A stretch of 64,000 bases of DNA from Rotaria sordida (taxonomy: Eukaryota; Rotifera; Eurotatoria; Philodinida; Philodinidae), in NCBI GenBank assembly GCA_905250125.1, contig CAJNOL010001350.1, positions 1 through 64,000 of the forward strand, in the 5' to 3' direction. The translations under genes and the position numbers were made by a program. The notes below the pieces were generated by a model. That model was not told the origin of the DNA. It saw only the letters and a list, made by a program, of their open reading frames with translations, and did not search any database. This document shows, one piece after another, positions 12,448 through 22,894 of this stretch; position 1 is the first letter of the stretch; each line of letters starts with the position of its first letter.

Positions 12448-12547
12448 NNNNNNNNNNNNNNNNNNNNNNNNNNNNNNNNNNNNNNNNNNNNNNNNNNNNN
12501 NNNNNNNNNNNNNNNNNNNNNNNNNNNNNNNNNNNNNNNNNNNNNNN
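12448..12547. other. assembly gap (100 N)
   Basis: Exactly 100 undetermined bases, probably a scaffold gap of unknown true size. It begins at the inner end of the left terminal repeat, as expected when inverted repeats break an assembly. Confidence 0.95.
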
Positions 12548-13670
12548 TTACTCATATTCTTTTAGTAAAATAGTTATTCGATATGATTATTGAGTCAAAC
12601 AAATGAAATCTAAAAATTCACTAAATGGGTAGTGACCCTAACTTTATGAGAAATGCTATTCATAACGTTCTGTCAAGATTTACGCAAGCTTTTCGACTTT
12701 AAATGAAAAACTGAATAAAAGGTTTTGTAGAGCAAACTTCGCTCTACAAAATCATATATGCCGTCTCTCTTCAGAATATAGCCATTTTCAGATTTTACGT
12801 TCGACTTTTTCTCTCGTTGTTTCAAGAATGTCAATAGAAAAGACCATGCAGATAGACTTTAAAAAAAAATTAATATAATCCATCTTGTAGAGCTTTTCAT
12901 GCTGATCATTTTCATAAAAAAATTTTCTTTGATTGACCGAAAAATAAAATTAGTAGGGTTAAAATACTGAGAAGCATGGTATTTTAAATATACAAAGTCA
13001 TTGTTTAGTATTTTGACAATAACGTCCTTATTTATGGGTCAAGTTCGAAGTTTTTTTTTACTAAAATGATCAGCGAAAAATTCTCTACAAAATCTGATAG
13101 AAAACAAAAGAATCAAAACACTTTGTGTTTTTTGTGGTAGACATCCCATGGAATCACCCAGCTAGTAATCTTTTAGTTGAAAGTGGATAGTCAGATGTTC
13201 GAAATTTGGCACTTTCAACACAATGTGCTACAAGAGAGCTGTGATGTGTGAACACATTCCTACTTCCCGGGCACCTGATGAACAAGTACAATACCAACCT
13301 TGAATTGGTTGTTGCTTAGTTTAATCGAATTGTATTGTTGCTATATAAGTTTTCTGCTTGGAATGCCGAGATTGAAATCGTGGCCGAATCAAGTCTTCGT
13401 ATTCCTTACAGATCTCGATGATGAACTCAAGATCGTCATCATTTGTCTGCGACTGTTGCAAGTGATCAATGATGTTAAGACTTCGCCATTTTTACTTGAT
13501 ATGAGCCTTAACAACGGAATAGATTGACGAATTCATGAAAGTCATATATCAATATTACCAAATGTTAGATTATGGATATTTTCATCATTAAGCAATGAAA
13601 AACCACAGTATACAGCGTTTTGCTTAGACCAATGTAATGAAGTCTGCCCAGTATACCGTGCAAGTCGCTT
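12548..13670. other. transposon interior, decayed transposase tail
   Basis: No intact gene. On the minus strand near 13320-13450 a short open stretch (QTNDDDLEFIIEICKEYED) could be the remains of the transposase C-terminus, beyond the stop at 13671. It is not joined to the model. Confidence 0.35.
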
Positions 13671-15759
13671 TTATAATGCATTATCATTGTTCCACATTTC
13701 TAGCATACGTGCCGCTATTTCTTTTCCATTTATGATGTCTTTCATAAGTGGACACTCGCAGGCATTTATGAGAGCGCAAACAATATCCAAATAGTCACTT
13801 ACAAATGATAAGGACGAATTCTGGATTGTCTGAACCATAAACTTCCAACTTTTTAACTTTGCGTTCACTATATCATTCAGATGTTAATGTTTAGTCAATT
13901 TTTATTTAATGCAAGCTCTTTTGTCAAAGCAAAAGAGCCTATTGCTTACCGCTTTCAACGATCCACAGAGCTTTAGTTACTAAACGCGTTCTATTCGCTT
14001 CATAAGCAGACAACTGCTTTGCATTGTGAAGAAAACCAGACATAGCAACTTGCAGGTCGAGTTGAACAAGAGTATTGACGGTGTCACAAAACTGTCAAAA
14101 ACAAAGTGATTATGCATAACTGAAATATTTTCCTACTCATCCCACGATCTAATACCAGTACATCATCATCTCGAAGACAAGACAAAACCTGCTGTTCGTT
14201 ATTGAGCACACAGTGCTTCAAAATTGCCGCATCATTGTTTTGTGAATCGGCAAAAAATGGCCCAAGTACACTACGAATGTGGCCATTCTAAACGCGATAA
14301 CAATACCTATGTAAGTTCATTTCACATTTCAAACGAATTTCTATGTAAAATTTGCAAGAGACTAATTTTTTTCTTAGTGCTTAATTACAACTATTAACAA
14401 TTCGATACTGTGTTACACTTTAACAGTTACTTACACTGGCAGTTATAATCATTGACTTCACGAGATGTCGACGCTTGTGTTGGCTGTATGTGCGCCGTTG
14501 CAACTTGTCATTCGATGACTTTCGACAATAGAGATAGATGCTATCGGCGATCAAAACAACTTGATTAGGCCCCCTTATTAGAAGTTCTGTCGCCACTGTT
14601 GTTTGGTGGTTGGCAAGAATGGCATCTCTTGACACATGTTGAAATCCAAGATGACGTGGAACAAAGTCAGTTAAAAGAGCTATCTGAACTTGATGACAAA
14701 TACGAGAGACTGTTCGTTTTGATTTCAAATGAAACATACAGGCGAGAACGCTGTTGCTAAGTCCAAGACATAATTTTGTAAGAAAAACACCCAGTGCGAC
14801 AAAAACGGAACGAGTACGAGAATTACGCGTAGTAGTCAAGTTGTCCAGCAAGTTATTGAAGTTATCTAATGTGCAAGAAAAACTGAATAAGAGCTGATGA
14901 TAGAAGAGTGAACTAACGTACCTCGATCAAGTCCGGTGATTGTTTTGTAGGTAGAATTGTTGAGACTTGTTGGATTATCAAAGTCAAACGAATTTCTATG
15001 GTTGTAAACGAAACGAAAATCTTTAATCAATTTTTTGGCGTCGTTGTTATTCAAATGTATATCATCAAGTTGTGATTGTTCAATTGATTGCAAAGAATCA
15101 TACGATAGGTGTCCATTATAGAGATGACATGAAAAGCAACGCATTTCTTTTGGTATTAAAATTCCTCGACTGACAAAAACCATGGTGCGTTGTTCATCAA
15201 AGAGTACCTGCATTGGCGATGAATCTCACTCTTGACAAACAATACACGACCTAAATAAGCATTTTCTGTGTTGACAAAATCATAGACTACTATCAAAAGT
15301 TTAATACCGATGTGACTTCGATGTCCGCCATATTGATAGTGTAACTGATTGACTTTCACTACCTTCTTCCTCTACATCATCTTCCTTGTCATCGAAGTAT
15401 AGAATTGAAGCTGAAAAACCACCTTCGGTCTCCATGGACTAACGGCAAAGCAGTAATAATTCTGCAAATAGAAAAAGAACTTTCGAACTTACAGTGCTGA
15501 CTTCTTCTTGAAACTCTAAATCAACCCTATTTCCATCGATGTCGTCAAACTCACCTTCTATCAATTCATGCCAACGGTCGTATTGTCGTCGACACGAGCC
15601 ACAAATGTGAGCATCAATACCGATTCGTTTTCCGATGATAGCAGAAATGTAGACACGCAACAGGAGTGAACCACTTACGCAGTATTTACGATTACCGTCA
15701 CGAATGTGACGCTCACATGTGAAGCAGTAAGAACGCTCTTCACGAGACATATTTAACAA
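13671..15759 (-). CDS. DDE transposase with N-terminal zinc finger
   Basis: Seven exons keep frame: 15759-15493, 15438-15363, 15224-14922, 14865-14435, 14287-14141, 14091-13950 and 13867-13671, 520 aa. The N-terminus has two CxxC pairs (CFTC, CGSC). A helix-turn-helix region follows (TGLDRDNFNNLLDN, KSKRTVSRICHQVQ). The DDE core shows first D in LIADSIYLYC, then QRRTYSQHKRRHLVK, second D in VLVLDRG and the acidic E in WIVESVNAKLKSW, as in DDE_Tnp_4 (PIF/Harbinger-type) transposases. The family's usual DGT is DSI here. The fifth intron begins AT and not GT (GGG|ATGAGT), next to the second catalytic D. That is a probable donor mutation, so the copy may be inactive. The protein also looks short at its C-terminus. 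Confidence 0.75.
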
Positions 15760-16724
15760 ATGAAACGACGTGTCTGCATGTATAAGTGCATCTTCACATT
15801 CATCATTATGAATGCGTGGCTATGTGCGTGATGCCTGCGTGATACTCTGTATGGTTGTACATGTGGGACAGTGCGTGACCAATCAAATGAATCATCGAAA
15901 GAATATTATCATGCAAGAGACATCCCTGACCATATAAACTGGCCACATTCGTCAACTATGAAGACTGTACCTAAAGGACCAGCTCTCACGTCCAGACAAG
16001 CACCCGAAACCAAGTACGTGTAGAACAAAGTCCAAATCTAATCTCCAACTTCCACTTTTCTAAAGCCGGTTTCAGATTTGCTAAAAAATAAACGTACACT
16101 TCTCTATTCTACAAGCATAGCTTTCTTCAGTATTAAAGACAACAATAATTCACTTCTACTAATTCATGTATTTGAGAGCAATTACTGTACCAATGGCCAA
16201 ACTATGTTTTTCACTCCCTTCTATACACGGGCATATACTCACAGAGTACATTATCCACCGGTTCTCTCCTGCTGTACTTCTGATTAGTTTCCTAGAAACT
16301 CGTAGATCCATTCCAAAATTTCTCATTGATATGCAGTATACTCCATGCCATGTTGCTTACCAGAGTTTTCAAATTGAACAAAGCAACTTTTTCTTAACAA
16401 CTATAAAGAAAAACCTTACGTTTCATGGAACTTTAGGAGAGTTTTTGAACAGAAGGTGTTCAAAAGTTCAAGTGGCCATGGTTTTCTGACTCCCTCAAGG
16501 GTATCACCTCGTAGCTTTTTGTCACGTCCTATTTTTCTAGAAGTGAACTGGGTGGCAGCAAGGAGTTTTTGTTTATGATGTTTTTCGATTTACATGTGAA
16601 GCATGCTTCTGGTGTGCATTTATTTGCCGTTAGCAAAATTGCTTAGCGAATATCGGAATGGTCCCTTGAGTTGAATGTAAAAATGTTAGTAACACTTTTC
16701 TCTTTGGTTTGATATATGATTGAG
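15760..16724. other. transposon interior, no second gene recognised
   Basis: Between the transposase start and the right terminus I see only short open frames without family resemblance or convincing splice signals. A plus-strand frame at 16166-16489 is open but unremarkable. Confidence 0.4.
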
Positions 16725-16784
16725 TGGGAGTTAATAGGGAATTCGCCAGTGGGCCGATATGGCCTCTTATGTACACCCATCCTT
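16725..16784 (-). repeat. right terminal inverted repeat of 4.4 kb transposon
   Basis: It runs from TGGGAGTTAATAGGGAATTC to TACACCCATCCTT and is the complement of 12388-12447. A TA follows at 16785-16786. The palindromic word GGCCATATCGGCC type (here GGGCCGATATGGCC) lies inside it. Confidence 0.85.
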
Positions 16785-17041
16785 TAAAAGTCATTTTTTG
16801 TGAGACTCGTGAAGAGGATCACGGCACTCATAAAAAACTCAGCGTAAAAGTGCAGTATTTCACTAAGAGTAAGCTAATGGTCCGAACTTCTTTTATGATA
16901 TTCACAACTCATTTATACCTACATAATGCACATACTCTCAGCGCAAAGACCATTGAACAGTTGGCAACCCGCTCTCTCCTTAGTCACATCAAACTTTTCT
17001 TGTAACAGTGATTTTGAGGACAATATCTGGCTTTTTTACAC

Positions 17042-17824
17042 TTATGGAATACTCTTAGCTACTGTTCTGTTGACCAAGTGGATTTGATACTTACCATGCG
17101 GTGCTTCACCAGATGATTTGTGAGTGACATGGATCGCAGAAAGAGCTGATGGCAAGACCTCATCACTATCCTGATTCATTTCTATCAAATGTATTATATG
17201 TAGACCGCCAGAATGATCCAATGCATTGCTCTCGACGTGCAGACGAGTTCCCGGCATCAACAACACTTCATCTTCATTGGAATAGGTCGTGTAGCCCATA
17301 ATATTCTTTCCATTAAGAGCTTCGATCAAGAAAAGTGTCGAATCGGAATCGATGAAGCTTTTTATCGTATTAATGGATGACGAGCATGAGCTCACACCCC
17401 ACCAAATCAATTCTTGGTCTTTCCTAAATTGTGTGCTGAAATCACCAGATATACCTCGCCAAACAATTTTCTTCACTATGGGCAATTTCTCAACTGCTGA
17501 GTCGAACAGTCTGAGAAAGAGAAACCAAGGCTTGAGTTTAGTTCGATCTTCGGTCCTCAATTCTCGATTCAATGTACGATAGAAGCTTTCTTCACCCCAT
17601 TCCATAGTGTAGAGATACACAGCGGCTGACTCATCACGAGTGAGACCGTGTTCGGAAGGAAAATGGCAATATTGTTTGGCCACTTTGATGTAGCGAGACA
17701 ATTGATTAATATGATGTGAAATAGAGTCTAAAGCTTGTTCGAGAGGAACTAATGGACAGTTCCAATATCCATAGATTGGTGGAAGCTTCTTGGTGTTGAA
17801 ATCAATGTCAGTAAATCGATTCAT
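17042..17824 (-). CDS. mono-ADP-ribosyltransferase (R-S-ExE type)
   Basis: A single exon of 260 aa. The features are those of the cholera-toxin-like/ARTC clade: the arginine in VWRGISG (R123), the S-x-S region WWGVSSCSSS (about 142-150), and the ExE glutamates in YSNEDEVLL (E184 and E186). Such enzymes transfer ADP-ribose from NAD to a protein side chain, and ExE usually goes with arginine as acceptor. The ADEYTGP-like start of the catalytic domain is seen near LTRDESAAVYLYT. No signal peptide or membrane anchor is visible. An in-frame TGA four codons before the ATG supports the start. Bdelloids carry many such genes. Its stop lies 258 bp from the right end of the 4.4 kb transposon. Confidence 0.85.
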   Translation of the reverse strand: MNRFTDIDFNTKKLPPIYGYWNCPLVPLEQALDSISHHINQLSRYIKVAKQYCHFPSEHGLTRDESAAVYLYTMEWGEESFYRTLNRELRTEDRTKLKPWFLFLRLFDSAVEKLPIVKKIVWRGISGDFSTQFRKDQELIWWGVSSCSSSINTIKSFIDSDSTLFLIEALNGKNIMGYTTYSNEDEVLLMPGTRLHVESNALDHSGGLHIIHLIEMNQDSDEVLPSALSAIHVTHKSSGEAPHGKYQIHLVNRTVAKSIP

Positions 17825-17927
17825 TATATATAATCAAGCATTCAATATTCAACCAAGATTACAACGTTACCTTCTTAGAGTCAGGCTTCAGCAATTCTTT
17901 GTTTATACCTATGAGCAAAACGATATA

Positions 17928-18180
17928 CCAAGTGGCCCAAAAGTAATGAAAAATAATGGGTATCTAATAATAACTGATGAAAAACTGTTAATGGTATTTT
18001 TCATACTTTTTATTCCTGTAAAGAGCTGAAATTTTTATTACATATATATATAATTAACACCTTTTATTTCTGAAAGTTTTAGCTCTCTACATCAATAAAA
18101 AGTATGAAAAATATCATTAACAGTTTTTCATCGGTTATTATTAGATACCCATTATTTTTCATTACTTTTGGGCCACCCGG
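17928..18180. mobile_element. 253-bp fold-back MITE, TA sites
   Basis: Inverted arms of about 95 bp, starting CCAAGTGGCCCAAAAGTAAT on the left and, complemented, CCGGGTGGCCCAAAAGTAAT on the right, surround a short AT-rich loop. TA flanks both sides (17926-17927 and 18181-18182). It lies about 100 bp upstream of the ADP-ribosyltransferase start, in its likely promoter region. Confidence 0.85.
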
Positions 18181-18311
18181 TAGTATCTCTGATGTATAAC
18201 TATTTCACGAGTTTGATTTCTTGATAGACAATTAAAAGAAATTGGAAATAACTATTTTTCAATGTTGAAAATAAACTAACTCAGAAGAAAAATACAACCA
18301 AACAACGAGCA

Positions 18312-18416
18312 GAAATGAGGGTGGAGTGTGCGTGTGGGTGTGGGATGTGAGATATGGGTGTGGATTGCTGCGTGGGTGTGAGGTGTGGGTGTGGGTGTGT
18401 AGAGTAAAGTACCCAC
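18312..18416. repeat. telomere-like tract, mostly one orientation
   Basis: About 90 bp of degenerate TGTGGG units (GTGTGCGTGTGGGTGTGGG and similar) end in AGAGTAAAGTACCCACAG, so the C-rich arm is nearly absent. It is one of the few tracts that do not fold back well. Confidence 0.7.
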
Positions 18417-19060
18417 AGGTACTGTATCATTGACAATAAACCATTGATGTGTACTCTGTTTCAGATTCCTATTAGAAACTCTGAACGTTAGACATTCAAC
18501 AGTGTGCTTTATCTTTTTACAAATACCAGCAAACTTCTACAACATTGTGAGACGCTCGCAAGAGTATTGAAGAACAAACACCGTGATTATTTCTGTATCT
18601 CATTTCAAAAAATGAATTAGGAACACTTACTCTTGTTTCTATTCGTTGCAATTGTTAAATCTGAATATTTTAAATGCTTTTTGCCAATAGATAACAATCC
18701 GTCGAACTTGAATGTGTCGTTCTTTGCTGCGAAATGAGGAACGCAAGTGAATAACAGTGTGTCGTTTGTTTTTGAATGCAGTGTTGTGTTTTCGCCTGCC
18801 CGAACGTAAATATTACTTCCTCTCTACCTATAACATGCATGAATGATTTCGTCGCTGCTTTTTATCATTTCTCAAAATAAGTTACAAGAATAAATGATTA
18901 CTATCGATCATTATTACTTATAATTGACAAGTTAGTATCGGCCATGTCTAGAATCATTCAAGCGAGGAAAGTTGGAAAAAACCAACATGAGACTGTAAGA
19001 CGAAGCATATTCAACTTGCTCAGAAGGTAGTAGATCTCTGACCAAACAGCAACGAGAAAG

Positions 19061-19215
19061 GGTGTGGGCGTGAGGTTTGGGTGTGATTCTGTTCTTCAGC
19101 AACACATCCATATCGCACACCCACACCCACACCCACACCCACACCCACACCCACACCCACACCCACACCCACACCCGCATCCACAACCACACCCACACCC
19201 ACACCCACACTCACA
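19061..19215. repeat. telomere-like fold-back tract, long C-rich arm
   Basis: A short G-rich arm (GGGTGTGGGCGTGAGG) precedes a C-rich arm with about ten consecutive near-perfect CCCACA units and further degenerate ones. This is the cleanest telomere-like array in the window and the best candidate for recent acquisition. Confidence 0.8.
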
Positions 19216-19220
19216 TTCTT

Positions 19221-19461
19221 TTCTTTGTTGAAAAAATTTAATTCGAAATTTTCAAAAATCGACTCCAGATTCAGATTCTTCGACCTTGACTTACTTTTCG
19301 TCAACCTTTATAAAATATCATTATTTTTGTAAAAAACTCTTTCTTTTGTCGAAAAAATTCAATTCAAAATTTTCAAAAGCTGACTTCAGATTCGGATTCC
19401 TCGACCCCGATTTACTTTCGTCAACCTTTATAAAATATCGTTATTTTCTTAAAAAATGCTG
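19221..19461 (+). repeat. tandem duplication, two 120-bp units
   Basis: Two head-to-tail units start TTCTTTGTTGAAAAAATT (19221) and TTCTTTTGTCGAAAAAATT (19341). They share TTTTCAAAA, GACTYCAGATTC and TCGTCAACCTTTATAAAATA in order, with roughly 15 % divergence by eye. A third unit begins at about 19462 and breaks off. Confidence 0.7.
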
Positions 19462-19567
19462 TTTCTGTTGACAACGGGTTTGAACCGATAACTACCTACG
19501 GTTATCGTCACCGTTGCATCCCTACTCCTACCTCAATCCCATAAACACTTTGGAGTCCGTGTAACCA

Positions 19568-19731
19568 ATTATTCGAAAGCCTGATTCCTGAGATACTACA
19601 ACGTCAAGAGACACCAACCAAATATCGATGATAATGATTTGCAATTTGTAATTATGAAAATCACCATCATTGAGATTTCGTAAGCAATCCTTGACACGAT
19701 AGTATCTACTGAATCAGGCTTTCGAATGATG
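19568..19731. mobile_element. small hairpin MITE-like element
   Basis: The arms TTATTCGAAAGCCTGATTC and, complemented, TCATTCGAAAGCCTGATTC, each followed by (A)GATACTA, lie about 100 bp apart. It is non-coding. No clear target duplication was identified. Confidence 0.5.
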
Positions 19732-19951
19732 GATTTCTCTGAATTCACAGTATTTCTATGACTTAGATAGAAGTAGTTTATGATAATGATAGTGTTTTGT
19801 GTATAACTCTGTCAGATTACGTTGAATTGATGTCGAATTGTTGTTATCTACAATCAATATTTGTCACTGTGTACAATTATTCAAAGTTTGAAATATGAAT
19901 AAAGCTCAAGTGAGATAAGGACTTTTGTCCAAAACTACGATTGTATTTGTA

Positions 19952-20650
19952 TTAGATAATTTTCGGTATAAATCTTTTCGTTTTCGATGCATATTGAGTC
20001 CATTCACTACCAAATTTCTTTGCTAATTCCTCTTCCTCCATTTTGACACGCCTTGTGATAATCAACGTTAAGAACAAGTAAAACATTAAAGTTCCAATTG
20101 GACTAAACAGAACTTGTAACCATGTTTGATTAGGAAAAAAATTTGTCAATCGTTGGTGAACTAGTAATATTCCGCATATTAAGACGTATATAAATATGTA
20201 CGATGGATGCCGTACATAAGCATATGGACCAGTCTTGATTAATTTATGTGTACTTCGAATAGTTAATTCAAAGGTAAAAAATGCTCCTAATGTTCTATAA
20301 CACCAAATTCTTCCCAAACCACCCACGATTATAAGGATATACCCGATCACTGATATTGGATTAAATGGTAAGGGATCAATTGATGTCGATATTTGTGGAA
20401 AAAATGTTGAAATGGAGGTTGGTGAAAAAACTTGAAGGAATAAATATAACGCTTGATATAATGTTAAAGTCCATATGAGAGGCTTGCCAATTTTTGGTGC
20501 AATAAACACTAGAAATGATGAACCAATGCCTTCATATGGAACGTAATCATTGGTAGAACTAACATTGGGATTAGAGGTACCCATGTGAATCAGTAAACTT
20601 GTAAAACACAGAAGAAAAAATTGAAATAGTGTAAAAATATCGTTGGACAT
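19952..20650 (-). CDS. isoprenylcysteine carboxyl methyltransferase-like protein
   Basis: A single exon of 232 aa, a multi-pass membrane protein. Hydrophobic segments lie at about 8-22, 45-75, 95-115, 150-165 and 180-197. The C-terminal half carries the ICMT/PEMT signature: GPYAYVRHPSYIFIYVL (about 141-157), then EEEELAKKFGSEWTQYASKT near the end. The RHPSY histidine and the late glutamates contribute to S-adenosylmethionine binding in this family. ICMT methylates the prenylated cysteine of CaaX proteins in the ER. The protein is shorter than typical animal ICMT (about 280 aa), so a related methyltransferase with another substrate is possible. Lack of introns is notable beside the multi-exon neighbours. 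Confidence 0.8.
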   Translation of the reverse strand: MSNDIFTLFQFFLLCFTSLLIHMGTSNPNVSSTNDYVPYEGIGSSFLVFIAPKIGKPLIWTLTLYQALYLFLQVFSPTSISTFFPQISTSIDPLPFNPISVIGYILIIVGGLGRIWCYRTLGAFFTFELTIRSTHKLIKTGPYAYVRHPSYIFIYVLICGILLVHQRLTNFFPNQTWLQVLFSPIGTLMFYLFLTLIITRRVKMEEEELAKKFGSEWTQYASKTKRFIPKII

Positions 20651-21320
20651 ATTTTGTGTAGAATATTAGAACACTGAAATGCATTTATTTATCACAGTTC
20701 TTTACATATTCGTCTTTCTTTCGTTTTTCTATGCAAGAAAGAGAAAAAAAAGAAGCTTTATCTTCGTTTATATATCATGATAATGGCGTCTTTCTCGCGA
20801 CTTTCCCTGTAAATTGTGTGTTGTTATTTTTTTGTTGCACAAAAGAAAAGGGACATGGCAAACATAAAGATAAGAGAAAAATGATATAGCTTGTTGGTTG
20901 TAGCTAATTGTTCCCAAATCATTTGAAGGTCACCACAGAATCATGAGAAACAACGATGCTTCTTCAATACAACATCACCTTATTCTGACATCTTTGAATT
21001 TGTTTTATAGTCTTTTAGAGTATTCAGTTCCTTTTTTTCGTGAACTGTTTCTACATCATGAGGCATAAAGGATTGACCGCACGAAGCTTTCATTATATAT
21101 AGATTGTCGAATATAGAGACATACATGCTTAAATGTTTTCATCGAACATTCTCACGTTAACTGCACTGTTTTTGACAAAATTTCATACAGTTGAATGGCT
21201 TTTTCTTCAAGAACTAAAAGTGACCAAAAGAGATACGTAAAAACTCTTAGCAACGTTATTTCTGATTTACACTCTGTTGAAAAAAAACAAGCTCAATCAA
21301 AAAAGCAATCTCTCAGAGAT

Positions 21321-21688
21321 GCGCGAATACAAGTATAATTTGTACTCTGGAAAGATTATGACCCTCAAAACCTAGAATTTGCAGAATTTGTACTGTCATG
21401 TACTCTCATGTACCGTCTCACAACACATGAGAGTACATGAGAGTACAAATTCTAGGTTTTTCCTGAGTACATGAGAGTACATGACAGTACGAGTTCTGCA
21501 AATTCTAGGTTTTTTTCCCAGTAGATAGGGATACATGGAAGTACATGATAGTAGAAATCCTTGAAACTCCAGGTTTTTTCGTAGGTCATGATAGCAGAAT
21601 GGGAGTACATAGCTATCGAAATTTTTTGGAATCTATGGTAGGGTGCTGTATTCTGGGCAGAGTACAATTTGTACTTGTATTCGCGCAG
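21321..21688. mobile_element. palindromic element with GTACATGAGAGTAC subrepeats
   Basis: The outer arms GCGCGAATACAAGTATAATT and, complemented, GCGCGAATACAAGTACAAATT enclose several alternating copies of CATGAGAGTACATGA and AATTCTAGGTTTTT words in both orientations. The outer context AGAG..GCGCG is also shared. There is no coding capacity. Confidence 0.65.
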
Positions 21689-21756
21689 CCCTCTAATCTC
21701 TTGGATATATTTGAATAATTAAAGTGTAGCTGTGCAAAATACTACTAAACGCTTAT

Positions 21757-22076
21757 TATGAAGATACAATGTGTGAATATACTGTCTTCGTCGTTTCGAT
21801 ACATGCTTGAACAACATTTAATGACAGGTTACAATTTAGACAATGGTGTGAACAATAGAATATAGAATAATGCCAATGGCCAGGTAAAATTTCGAATTTT
21901 GATGCCATTGAAATGTTGTTGAATATTATTAGGCACAAGGCTACAAGCATGAATCCACGGTGATGACGTGAGCTAGAAAATGGGACTAATGAGACTTGTA
22001 ATAACCTATTATTTAATGTTGCTTAAACATTTATCAAAAAGATGCAAACAGCATATTCGCACATTGTATCTTCATA
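21757..22076. mobile_element. 320-bp element with 28-bp inverted ends
   Basis: The left end TATGAAGATACAATGTGTGAAT matches the complement of the right end, TATGAAGATACAATGTGCGAAT, both followed by AT..TGT. It is non-coding and of MITE size. Confidence 0.55.
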
Positions 22077-22090
22077 TTAACTTTTAATTA

Positions 22091-22153
22091 GGATGTGGGC
22101 GTAGTTAAAGAGAAGAGCCACACTCACAGCCACAGCCACACTCCACACCCACA
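22091..22153. repeat. telomere-like fold-back tract with core spacer
   Basis: GGATGTGGGCGTAG, then the spacer TTAAAGAGAAGAGCC, then CACTCACAGCCACAGCC and CACACCCACAT. This copy has the core TTAAAGAGAAGA exactly and serves as my reference for the family. Confidence 0.75.
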
Positions 22154-22894
22154 TTTACTGTAAATGTCCACATTGCTCTCGAAATGATTTTGGATTTTTC
22201 TATTGTCATCTTCGTGGCACAACCTTATTATAGGACAAATAAAAAGTTCGTTCGAATTGGAGGAGTTTTATTAGATTACCATTGAAGAACTGCTAGGCTT
22301 TGAAATAGAATTCAGGAATAGGATCAATCAAATAGTGACGATGAAGATTTATTGTGCTATCAAAGACTAACCATATCAGTTATCTTCGATTGAACAAAAA
22401 CAATCGTACCTTGTTTTTTTCATTCGGTAGTTCTTGAGTGGAGAAAATGGGCTCTTGCTGGACTTTTAGAATAGATTTGCTTTACTGTGCGAATTTTCAT
22501 CTGCTAATAAATGAGAAATGTGTATTTTTATCATTAATGAAACAAAATATCGGTACAAGCGATGCATACGTTAGATGCTTGACAAATAGTTTATGAACCA
22601 GATTTTTAAATATCGACTCTGCTGTGACTCAATCCAAAATTCTGAACGAGACAATAAAAATCAAATTCGAGCTTAGCATATACGACAGATATCCAATTTT
22701 TATTTTTGAGTCTAGAGAAAATAGTTTGTGTTGAATGCGATATATCGTATTAAAGAATTCTCTTATTTATTGAATTTCGAACAAAAAGAAAAGTTTGAAA
22801 AAGACCAAAACTAATTACATAGATAGTCTCACTACGTTCAAGGAGTTCTATTCAACTATATATGAGTAAGCGAAAACAAATTCATTACACGCAT

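Larger units (their letters stand above)
12388..16784. mobile_element. DNA transposon, DDE (PIF/Harbinger-like) class
   Basis: A 60-bp inverted repeat at each end encloses 4.4 kb holding one multi-exon DDE transposase gene. A TA at 12386-12387 and at 16785-16786 suggests a TA duplication. Typical PIF/Harbinger elements duplicate TWA, so either the boundary is off by a base or this is a related lineage with a 2-bp site. The assembly gap falls just inside the left terminus, and part of the left interior is therefore unseen. Confidence 0.8.
20651..22894. other. non-coding stretch with fold-back elements
   Basis: No gene is recognised. It contains the two hairpin elements at 21321-21688 and 21757-22076 and a telomere-like tract at 22.1 kb. 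The remaining sequence is AT-rich without coding signals. Confidence 0.5.

Noticed and set aside
16078..16489. Possible second transposon gene on the plus strand
   Set aside because: Open but without motif, splice structure or similarity to accessory proteins of this transposon class.
18932..19304. Open frames rich in VWVWVW and GVGVGV
   Set aside because: They are translations of the telomere-like CCCACA array at 19061-19215 and not genes. The same holds for similar frames near 9.3, 43.6, 44.0 and 48.3 kb.
19465..19530. tRNA-like B box on the minus strand (GGTTCAAACCC)
   Set aside because: The T-arm pairs imperfectly, no A box or matching acceptor stem was found upstream, so I do not call a tRNA or SINE.
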